Shown: one piece after another, positions 1 through 6,235 of the stretch
How the letters are laid out: each line of letters begins with the position of its first letter
How positions within the stretch are numbered: position 1 is the stretch's first letter
NCBI GenBank assembly: GCA_030619215.1
Contig: JAUXBV010000133.1
Coordinates: 1-7,812 of the forward strand
Reading direction: 5' to 3'
Length of the DNA: 7,812 nucleotides
Source: Fibrobacterota bacterium
Lineage (GTDB): Bacteria > Fibrobacterota > Chitinivibrionia > Chitinivibrionales > JANQEN01
The notes under the pieces: generated by a model
Seen by the model: the letters and a program-made list of their open reading frames with translations, nothing else
What the model was told of the DNA's origin: nothing
The model's database searches: none
Translations under genes and position numbers: made by a program

Positions 1-10
1 ACAAGGTGCT

Positions 11-92
11 GATTTATCAGTATAACATTATGTAGGAGCGGATAGGCTACTATCGTATCCTCCCGCTCAACATACTGTTATACTGATAAATC
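11..92. repeat. long imperfect inverted repeat / hairpin
   Basis: The outer arms 11-27 and 76-92 are a perfect 17-bp inverted match. After one mismatch the stem continues with 29-33 pairing to 70-74. Beyond an internal bulge, GAGC (36-39) pairs with GCTC (65-68) and GGATA (40-44) with TATCC (56-60), leaving an 11-nt loop at 45-55. No T-tract follows on either side, so it does not look like a standard intrinsic terminator. No target-site duplication is evident at the edges and no transposase lies nearby. It could be a miniature inverted-repeat element, a REP-like hairpin, or the structured 3' end of a transcript from beyond the left edge. The structure is clear; its nature is not. Confidence 0.75.
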
Positions 93-244
93 GCAATAAG
101 CATTTAATTTGTTTGTATAGGAGGGAGGATTTTTAAACAGATTTATATTATTAACGTGTCGTAACTTGGCTGCTAAAAAGGGGTCTGTTGCGGAATCCTT
201 ATTTTTAATTGCATAAAGGGACGTGTACCAATTCTAACAGAGAA
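93..244. other. intergenic stretch with no recognisable gene
   Basis: Between the hairpin and the tRNA I see no open frame of convincing length, no clear terminator for the minus-strand tRNA, and no tandem repeats. A purine-rich AGGAGGGAGG at about 119-128 resembles a ribosome binding site but is followed by no usable frame. The bases around 180-199 (GGGTCTGTTGCGG) look faintly like an insertion-sequence end but have no partner in the window. Confidence 0.5.
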
Positions 245-334
245 TGGCGGAGGGGAGAGGATTTGAACCTCCGGTAGAGTTACCCCTACGACGGTTTAGC
301 AAACCGTTGCCTTAAGCCGCTCGGCCACCCCTCC
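245..334 (-). tRNA. tRNA-Ser(GCU), CCA end encoded
   Basis: Read on the minus strand, the 7-bp acceptor stem GGAGGGG (334-328) pairs with CCCCTCC (255-249), followed by discriminator G (248) and genome-encoded CCA (247-245). The D-arm carries GGCCGAGCGGC. The anticodon stem ACGGT/ACCGT encloses the loop TTGCTAA with anticodon GCT (plus-strand 298-300), which reads AGC/AGU serine codons. A long class II variable arm (GTAGGG/CTCTAC stem) and a T-loop TTCAAAT in a GGAGG/CCTCT stem fit tRNA-Ser. The total of 90 nt including CCA is normal for this isoacceptor. No integrase gene or duplicated tRNA 3' end is visible, so nothing shows that it serves as an attachment site. Confidence 0.97.
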
Positions 335-346
335 GATTAGGTGTGG

Positions 347-375
347 ACTATAAAATAATAGCTCTCTCCTCTGAA
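347..375 (-). promoter_or_regulatory. possible promoter for tRNA-Ser
   Basis: On the minus strand, TATAGT (352-347) is a 5/6 match to the -10 consensus. TTCAGA (375-370) is a 4/6 match to the -35, with a 17-nt spacer. The -10 ends 12 nt upstream of the mature tRNA 5' end at 334, leaving a very short 5' leader. It is a consensus match only. Confidence 0.35.
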
Positions 376-438
376 ACACAAGTGAAGAGCAACCATTTAA
401 ATAGAACCTTTTCATGCGCGTAATTAATTATTTATAGG

Positions 439-459
439 TTATGCCATATTACAGCATAA
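439..459. promoter_or_regulatory. small inverted repeat in the operon leader
   Basis: TTATGC (439-444) and GCATAA (454-459) form a 6-bp dyad around a 9-nt spacer, just upstream of the candidate promoter of the phosphorylase-family operon. This spacing could suit a dimeric regulator's operator or a weak RNA hairpin. AT-rich DNA produces such dyads by chance, so support is slight. Confidence 0.25.
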
Positions 460-462
460 AAT

Positions 463-492
463 TTGTATTAATAAAAAAATTGGATATATAAT
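463..492 (+). promoter_or_regulatory. possible sigma70-type promoter of the three-gene cluster
   Basis: TATAAT at 487-492 is a perfect -10 hexamer. TTGTAT at 463-468 is only a 3/6 match to a -35, with an 18-nt spacer. Transcription from here would give a 5' UTR of roughly 60-65 nt before the ATG at 564. The surroundings are very AT-rich, which raises the chance of a spurious match. Confidence 0.35.
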
Positions 493-563
493 ATAAACGG
501 AACTTACAGGTGAGATTATACATTTATATATAGAGAAAGGGATTTAACAACCAAGTCAACTAT

Positions 564-2966
564 ATGGAGAATTTATCAACTTTTTATTACCGTTATTTGA
601 GATACATTCAAGCTAAGGATGATAGCACTGCCACGCTTAATGATAAGTATATGGCTCTTTCATACGCTGTAAGAAGCCAGATGGTGGATAAGTGGATTAG
701 CAGCCAGAAGAAATATCACGAAAATAATCCCCGCCGCGTCTATTTTTTATCTACAGAGTATGTATTTGGAAAGAACCTTAAATTTAACCTCACCAACCTG
801 GGGTTGGAAAAGAGCGCTGCTGAAGCTGGAGAAACATTGGGTTTTTCTCTTGATGAGTTGTATGAACAGGAGAATGATTTTGAGCTTGGCAATCCCAGTA
901 AAGGAACGCTTGCAGCATGTTTTCTTGATTCTATGGCAACCCTTGGTATACCGGGTATGGGATATGGCTTAAATTATGATTACGCTTTTTTTCAACAGAA
1001 ACTTGATAGTGGCACGCAGAATGAAAAACCATACGACTGGCTGCATAAAGGCCATTCATGGGAAATAAAACGCCCCGAATATTCCTGTAGTGTTGGTTTC
1101 TATGGCAAGACACAGACACTGGAAGATGAGAGCGGGAATAAAAAAAAACTATGGGAGCCATCGGAGGATGTTATTGCAGTACCGCATGATTTTCCGGTTA
1201 CCGGCTATGATAATGATACGGTAAATACACTCCGGCTATGGTCGGCACAGGCCTCTGAGGAGTTTCTTCCGGATTATATTCACCATGGCGATTATATACG
1301 GGCACTTGAGGAGAAATTTCATTCAGGCAGAATAACCCATTGCCTTTTTCCTGATGAGGATGTTCGAAGAGCAACGGAAATGCGTATAAAACAGCGATAC
1401 TTTTTCGTATCCGCCTCTTTGCAGGATATTATACGCCGTTATAAACTTCATAATACTGATATTTTAGATTTGGATAAAAAGGTTGTCATTCAGTTACATG
1501 GTAGCAGATGTGCTATTGCCGTGGTAGAGCTGTTGCGTATTTTAATGGATCAGGAGAATGTATCTTTCGATGATGCATGGCGAATAACTCAAAACGTATT
1601 CGCTTACACCTGTTTCGCCTCTGCTCTCGATCAGATGGAGAAATGGCCACTCTACTTGATGGAGGAGATGATTCCGCGACATACATCGCTTATTTATGAT
1701 ATTAATAAGTGGCACCTTGACATAGTGCGAAGCAAGGGGAGGCCTAATAAAAATCTGCTGAGGGAATTATCTATAATCGAAGGCGGCGAAGTAAAATGGG
1801 TAAAGATGTCGTATCTTGTTGCCCTCGGTTCCTCATGTATTAACGGAGTGTCGCAGGAGCAAACGGATATTCTTAATGATATCGTTTTTGCAAAGTTTAA
1901 GAAGAACGTACCTGTTACCATCAAAAATATGACCCATGGCATTGCCATACGCAAATGGCTTTTATGCGCAAATAAACCCCTGGCCAGTTTTATTAATCAA
2001 TTGATTGGTGAGTCATGGATTACTAATTATAAAGATATTGAAAAATTGGAAGAATACACGGATGACAATGAGATCAAGGCAAAGCTGGGAGATATTAAAC
2101 ATGCTGCGAAGCGGCGGTTGCAACATGTTTTACAATCTTCATTTGAAATGGATTTTGATGCCAACAGTTTTTTGGATGTTGACTGTAAGAGAATCCATCA
2201 TTACAAGAGGCAGGTACTCCATATTTTGTATATTCTGTCTCAATATTTACGAATTAAAAATGGGAGGGATATCGGTATATACAGGACCCATATTTTTGGC
2301 GGTAAAGCTTCGCCCTCCGACCTGCTCGCTAAACAGATTATTCAGCTTATTAATATTGTAGTTGAGATCGTGAACAAAGATCCTCTTACAACAAGTAAAT
2401 TACGCGTTCTTTTCGTGCCGAATTATAATGTGAGCATGGCAGAGAAAATTATCCCGGCTGCTGATTTATCCGAGCAGATATCAGCTGCTCATCGGGAAGC
2501 AAGCGGTACGACCTGCATGAAATTCGCAATAAACGGCGCGATTACCATTGCCAGTAAAAGTGGCTCCAATATTGAACTGGCCAAGAAGCTTGGTGATGAT
2601 AATATCATCTTTTTTGGTAATACAAGTGATGAACTTAATACGATGAAAAAGTATAAACCATTTGAATTAATTGAATCGAATAAAGAGCTGCAAACAATAT
2701 TTTCCTTTCTGGATGAGGTATTGCCTTCCTTTCCTGAGGGAGATAAAATCAATCCATTATTAGCATCCTTGCGGGATTTAGATCCCTATTTTGTTTTGCT
2801 TGATTTTGAAGATTATATTAATATGCAGTATAGAATTGATGAGCTTTATAAAGAAAAACCTGCCTGGCTTTCAGTCTCTCTTCAGAGTATTGCACGTTCC
2901 GGCTGGTTTTCGAGCGATAGAATGGTGCATGAATTTTCACGGGATATCTGGAAGTTAGAGGAATAA
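564..2966 (+). CDS. GT35 glycogen/alpha-glucan phosphorylase family protein with divergent active site
   Basis: This 800-aa protein is close to the family's usual 800-850 aa and aligns along its whole length with PLP-dependent alpha-glucan phosphorylases. Canonical members cleave alpha-1,4-glucan with phosphate to give glucose-1-phosphate in the cytoplasm. Family landmarks are AACFLDSMATLG (117-128), VNTLRLWSA (220-228), SLQDIIRR (285-292), KRIHHYKRQ (542-550), GGKA (579-582), PAADLSEQIS (631-640) and EASGT (645-649), with the PLP lysine at K653. By rabbit numbering K568, R569, K574, E672 and K680 are kept (K542, R543, K548, E645, K653). The pocket is not: GNGGLG is GNPSKG (109-114), D339 is G313, H341 is R315, H377 is F351 and N484 is H458. 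Ordinary phosphorolysis therefore seems doubtful; altered specificity or a regulatory pseudoenzyme is more likely (inference). The start at 564 is the first possible in frame after the TAG at 531 and matches the family N-terminus, but it lacks a well-placed Shine-Dalgarno: the purine run AGAAAGGG (534-541) lies 22 nt upstream. The stop overlaps the Enzyme I start. Confidence 0.93.
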   Translation: MENLSTFYYRYLRYIQAKDDSTATLNDKYMALSYAVRSQMVDKWISSQKKYHENNPRRVYFLSTEYVFGKNLKFNLTNLGLEKSAAEAGETLGFSLDELYEQENDFELGNPSKGTLAACFLDSMATLGIPGMGYGLNYDYAFFQQKLDSGTQNEKPYDWLHKGHSWEIKRPEYSCSVGFYGKTQTLEDESGNKKKLWEPSEDVIAVPHDFPVTGYDNDTVNTLRLWSAQASEEFLPDYIHHGDYIRALEEKFHSGRITHCLFPDEDVRRATEMRIKQRYFFVSASLQDIIRRYKLHNTDILDLDKKVVIQLHGSRCAIAVVELLRILMDQENVSFDDAWRITQNVFAYTCFASALDQMEKWPLYLMEEMIPRHTSLIYDINKWHLDIVRSKGRPNKNLLRELSIIEGGEVKWVKMSYLVALGSSCINGVSQEQTDILNDIVFAKFKKNVPVTIKNMTHGIAIRKWLLCANKPLASFINQLIGESWITNYKDIEKLEEYTDDNEIKAKLGDIKHAAKRRLQHVLQSSFEMDFDANSFLDVDCKRIHHYKRQVLHILYILSQYLRIKNGRDIGIYRTHIFGGKASPSDLLAKQIIQLINIVVEIVNKDPLTTSKLRVLFVPNYNVSMAEKIIPAADLSEQISAAHREASGTTCMKFAINGAITIASKSGSNIELAKKLGDDNIIFFGNTSDELNTMKKYKPFELIESNKELQTIFSFLDEVLPSFPEGDKINPLLASLRDLDPYFVLLDFEDYINMQYRIDELYKEKPAWLSVSLQSIARSGWFSSDRMVHEFSRDIWKLEE

Positions 2967-4717
2967 TGGCAGCAAGAGAGAAAAAATTAGTTGGCATTAA
3001 CATTGTTGAGGGGAAAGGTCTGGGAAAAGCCTATTTTGTCGGTAGGGCAGTGCGGCAGGACTCAGTTGTATCTATATCCCGGCAGGATATTGGAAATCAC
3101 ATCATGCTTTTTAACGAGATACGTGAAAAAGCAAAAAGTGATTACCGTGCCTATGTTAAAAGCTTTGATGGTACCTCGGCTTTTGATACCTCTATATTAA
3201 ATGTATATGAACATATTCTTGACGACCCTGCTTTTATCGGGCAGGTCGTTGAGACAATTTCAATAAAACTTTTTGATCTTGAAACATCCATCAGGCTGGT
3301 ATCCAGTGATTTCATTAAACGCTTCAGCGCTGCAGGCACTTCCTATTTCAAGGAACGAAGCAGTGACATGGTTGAAATATGCGAGAAGTTGATTTCATAT
3401 ATCCATAAAGACGGCGACCGTAAAAAGTCATTCATCGAGCCTACAGTTCTCGTTGTACTACGCGCTTTTACTCCCTCCGACATTTTACGGTATGATAAAG
3501 AAAAGATAAAGGGAGTCGTGAGTGTCCACGGCGGTAAAACTTCACATGCAGCAATTCTGGCGCGTTCATACTCAATTCCGGTTGTTTCCGGCATTCACAA
3601 TATTTCAGAACATATTCGTCCGGGTGATCAGCTGTATGTTGATGCGGATAAGGCAACCGTTTACATCCGACCGGCAGGAAGTGTTATCAGCCGCTTTCAT
3701 GAAGCAGAGAAAAAGACGGTTGATCTAGGCAAAACATTACGAAAGAAATGGAACCGGCCTGTTTATACGAAGGACGGCATCCAGATTGAGGTTATGGCAA
3801 ATATATCTCTACCCGAAGATGTGGCGCAGGCCAACAACAATGGCGCTGACGGTATAGGCCTGGTACGAACTGAATACCTGTTGTCGAATAAGAAAGAATT
3901 TCCTTCAGAAAATACGCAAGTAGAGTTTTATCGCGCCATTTTAAAGGGCGTTGGCAAAAAAGAATGTGTTATCCGAATGATGGATATTGGAGGGGACAAG
4001 ATACCTGAATTTTTTGAGATGCCGGTGGAGTACAACCCCTTTATGGGATGGAGAGCCATAAGAATACTACTTGAACGTAGAGACCTGTTCGAAACGCAGC
4101 TCAGGGCAATAATGGTTGCGGGAGAAAAGCATAATTATAAAGTTATGTTTCCTATGGTTACCACATTGATGGAATGGCTTGAAGCAAAGAAGATTGTTAA
4201 AAGTGTTTCAAAAAAGCTTGGATTAAAAATACCGGAATGCGGTGTCCTGTTTGAAGTTCCCCTGGCAATACTTGAAATGGAAACATTTATGAAAGAGATT
4301 GAATTTGCATCTATCGGAACAAACGACCTGCTCCAATATTTAAGCGCCGCTGATAGAAATAATCCAAAAGTCAATTACCTGTATACTCCTATAGAACCCG
4401 CTTTCCTCAAGATATTAAAGACAGCTATTGATGTTTGTAAAGATAACGGCAAGTCTATTTCAATATGTGGCGAGATGGCAGGTAACCCGATTTATACAGT
4501 TCTCCTTGTTGGCCTTGGTTTAAAAAGATTCAGCGTGATTCCCAAAAATATTCCGATTATTAAGGAGATCATCTCCAATATAAGCTTTATGGAGGCCGCG
4601 GAAAGCGCATCCCACCTGCCTGCTATCGAAAGCTCTGCTGGAATAAGCCGCTGGATAGGACGCGTTAATAAGCGGATGGCGGGAGAAATTTTAGAGAAAA
4701 TTCCTCTGTTCGAGTAA
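2966..4717 (+). CDS. ptsI: PEP-protein phosphotransferase (PTS Enzyme I family)
   Basis: Enzyme I autophosphorylates on histidine using phosphoenolpyruvate and passes the phosphate to HPr, the first step of the cytoplasmic PTS relay. At 583 aa it has normal length (E. coli EI is 575). The order is an N-terminal helical HPr-binding region (about 30-150), the phosphohistidine domain with GGKTSHAAILARS (189-201, active H194), and a C-terminal PEP-binding TIM barrel (about 270-560). Catalytic residues known from E. coli are all present: R301 in VRTEYL, R337 in IRMMDIGGDK, E430 in LFEVP, N453/D454 in GTNDLLQY, R464 in AADRNN and C501 in ICGEMAG. It should be active. Its ATG overlaps the preceding stop (TAATG) and has AGAGGA just upstream, so translation is probably coupled to the phosphorylase-family gene. 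No HPr or EII gene and no fused GAF domain is present, unlike usual ptsHI loci or PtsP; an HPr encoded elsewhere is needed for a relay. Confidence 0.95.
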   Translation: MAAREKKLVGINIVEGKGLGKAYFVGRAVRQDSVVSISRQDIGNHIMLFNEIREKAKSDYRAYVKSFDGTSAFDTSILNVYEHILDDPAFIGQVVETISIKLFDLETSIRLVSSDFIKRFSAAGTSYFKERSSDMVEICEKLISYIHKDGDRKKSFIEPTVLVVLRAFTPSDILRYDKEKIKGVVSVHGGKTSHAAILARSYSIPVVSGIHNISEHIRPGDQLYVDADKATVYIRPAGSVISRFHEAEKKTVDLGKTLRKKWNRPVYTKDGIQIEVMANISLPEDVAQANNNGADGIGLVRTEYLLSNKKEFPSENTQVEFYRAILKGVGKKECVIRMMDIGGDKIPEFFEMPVEYNPFMGWRAIRILLERRDLFETQLRAIMVAGEKHNYKVMFPMVTTLMEWLEAKKIVKSVSKKLGLKIPECGVLFEVPLAILEMETFMKEIEFASIGTNDLLQYLSAADRNNPKVNYLYTPIEPAFLKILKTAIDVCKDNGKSISICGEMAGNPIYTVLLVGLGLKRFSVIPKNIPIIKEIISNISFMEAAESASHLPAIESSAGISRWIGRVNKRMAGEILEKIPLFE

Positions 4718-4747
4718 TGTTCTGTATTAAATAACACGGAGAAAAAT

Positions 4748-5923
4748 ATGCCGAGGTATTCTGTTAAAAGGCGAAGCCCCTTTGCAAAGGCAATTGCTCT
4801 CGCAATAGGCCTGGTTATTGCATTGTTTTTGTATCACAAAGTTAAAACAGGCAACCTTGTTGAAGTCTTTCTCGCCTTGTTTGAGGATACCATAACTGCT
4901 CCCACTACGCAGTCGAAATTAACAAATGAAGAGAGAGACAGCCTGATGGAACTGGCCTCCGGTTTCTGGGTTTATCGGTCAGACACTAATGACATTTTCA
5001 CCGTTGATGACAGGTTAGAGATTACGGATAATGGTTATATATGGCAGGTAGAGCGGATTCAATTCACACTTCCGTCAGGCGATAAGAAAAGTATGACGCA
5101 TGTTTTCCATGGATTTTTTTACCCATCTTCCAAAGCGGTGCCTGATTCAACTTTTATTAACAGTGTTATACGGTTTTTACCCCAGATGTGGATTTACGAA
5201 GGTGATACCTGTGTAATAACGAAATATTTTGGTGAAAGCAGACAGCATAAACTGGAAGATAATGTATTACTTGATTATGGTGACTTCGTTGTAGGAGATT
5301 ATAAGGATGAAGCTTTGGATGTCTTTCTGGATGGTAAGAGTTTTACCATGAATAACAGAAAATACTTTCCCTATGGAGATAAAGATATTCAGAAGTTTTT
5401 TCCACAGGGTTTAGTTGATAAAGTCTATAACCTTTCTACTGTCGAAGATGTTAAAAGAGATAAAATGTATTCAGTAATAAATAAGGAAGTTATACTAAAT
5501 AGGGGCGTTATAGCAAAGGATGTCATAGAAGTTCCCTCACTTAAGGAATGTACGGATTGTTTTTCTATGCAAGACTTTATGCGGAAGGCAATTGTGAATG
5601 ATTTACAAAAGACGACGATTGCCGATCGCAATTTGGATGAAATCATTGACCTTATGAAAAAGTATTATATCCCATACTGTTTAAAGGCCAAAATGAGTTT
5701 GGCCCTTTATGGCAAGGACGCAGAATTACCTCAGATATCCTTCTCGTTCAACCTTACCTGGGAAGGTAAAACCGGGAATGTAATGGTACTGATTCAAGCG
5801 AGCGCTCTGGACAGAAAGGTGAAAGAAAAAGAGATAACCAGGGAAATAGAGAAGTGGAGATTCCAGCCACTTGAAAAAGAGAGCCCTCCTTTCAAGGTTT
5901 CATTTACAGAAGCTCTTTTGTGA
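4748..5923 (+). CDS. membrane-anchored protein of unknown function with TonB/AgmX-like C-terminal region
   Basis: I do not recognise this 391-aa protein as a whole. A basic N-terminus (residues 3-14, including KRR) precedes one hydrophobic segment at about 13-30, giving an expected N-in, C-out single-span anchor with most of the protein in the periplasm. Residues 60-250 are mixed alpha/beta with many aromatic and acidic residues and no known motif. A CTDC pair (268-271) could form a disulfide or bind metal; it lacks the CH of a haem site. The last 65 residues resemble TonB/AgmX-type C-terminal domains: a beta strand (FSFNLTWEGKTGNV, 332-345), a second strand, then a helix ending in IEKWRFQPL (367-375) and a final strand. 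That assignment is by pattern only. GGAGA (4738-4742) is well spaced for this ATG. The 30-nt gap to the Enzyme I gene suggests co-transcription. Confidence 0.85.
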   Translation: MPRYSVKRRSPFAKAIALAIGLVIALFLYHKVKTGNLVEVFLALFEDTITAPTTQSKLTNEERDSLMELASGFWVYRSDTNDIFTVDDRLEITDNGYIWQVERIQFTLPSGDKKSMTHVFHGFFYPSSKAVPDSTFINSVIRFLPQMWIYEGDTCVITKYFGESRQHKLEDNVLLDYGDFVVGDYKDEALDVFLDGKSFTMNNRKYFPYGDKDIQKFFPQGLVDKVYNLSTVEDVKRDKMYSVINKEVILNRGVIAKDVIEVPSLKECTDCFSMQDFMRKAIVNDLQKTTIADRNLDEIIDLMKKYYIPYCLKAKMSLALYGKDAELPQISFSFNLTWEGKTGNVMVLIQASALDRKVKEKEITREIEKWRFQPLEKESPPFKVSFTEALL

Positions 5924-5944
5924 TAGTTATACTGTTTTACAAGA

Positions 5945-5973
5945 TTAATTTCTAAAAAAATTAACAGTTTTTT
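5945..5973 (+). terminator. weak possible terminator after the three-gene cluster
   Basis: TTAATTT (5945-5951) and AAATTAA (5958-5964) form a 7-bp all-AT stem with a 6-nt loop, followed after CAG by six T (5968-5973). An alternative pairing joins ACTGTT (5931-5936) with AACAGT (5963-5968). The stem lacks G-C pairs, so termination would be inefficient. Position just after the stop codon is the main support. Confidence 0.3.
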
Positions 5974-6042
5974 GGGGGAAGGTTTTCCGCTCTTTTGGAG
6001 TATTTTAATCCAGCTCGGCTGGGCTAACGCCCCTCGCTTTAA

Positions 6043-6187
6043 CTAATTAATGTCTGGCCAAAAACCAGGTAAAGCTGTCATTTCGACCGAAGGGAGAAAT
6101 CTTTCTTTTCTAAGAATCAACAACTTACAGATTTCTCCCTTCGGTCGAAATGACAAGAACACGCGTTTCCGGCCAGACACTAATTAG
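6043..6187. repeat. outer palindrome of a nested inverted-repeat pair
   Basis: Arms 6043-6065 and 6165-6187 are 23 nt each and match in inverted orientation at 20 of 23 positions; both contain TGTCTGGCC or its complement. The right arm with its flank (ACGCGTTTCCGGCCAGACAC, 6161-6180) reads like one half of a compact palindrome centred on ACGCGT. A second, perfect inverted repeat occupies the interior. The region separates convergent genes and has no open reading frame of note. Confidence 0.8.
6076..6155. repeat. inner perfect 27-bp inverted repeat (TTTCGACCGAAGGGAGAAAT type)
   Basis: Arms 6076-6102 and 6129-6155 are perfect inverted copies of 27 nt around a 26-nt loop (6103-6128). From memory, palindromes with this core recur as dispersed intergenic repeats in many unrelated bacterial genomes, often between convergent genes. 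No T-tract follows the stem on either strand, so it is not a classic intrinsic terminator, although a stem of this strength could still block transcription or protect the 3' ends of both neighbours' mRNAs. Confidence 0.9.
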
Positions 6188-6235
6188 ACGTGGTTTGCTA
6201 AATAGAGGAGACTAATATAAACCATAGAAAAAGGA

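Noticed and set aside
180..199. GGGTCTGTTGCGG resembling an insertion-sequence terminal repeat
   Set aside because: No inverted partner, target duplication or transposase remnant is visible in the window, and the resemblance is short and from memory only.
245..334. tRNA-Ser as a possible integration (att) site of a genomic island
   Set aside because: No integrase and no repeated tRNA 3' end occur in the window, and the adjacent genes look chromosomal.
335..563. Riboswitch or attenuator in the leader of the phosphorylase-family operon
   Set aside because: Only a 6-bp dyad is seen; no known aptamer core, terminator/antiterminator pair or leader peptide could be made out.
1694..1954. Minus-strand open frame of 86 codons opposite the phosphorylase-family gene
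   Set aside because: It is antisense to conserved coding sequence and has no family resemblance; a shadow frame.
2005..2361. 118-codon plus-strand open frame inside the phosphorylase-family gene
   Set aside because: It lies wholly within a conserved, family-matching frame, and its translation shows no recognisable motif.
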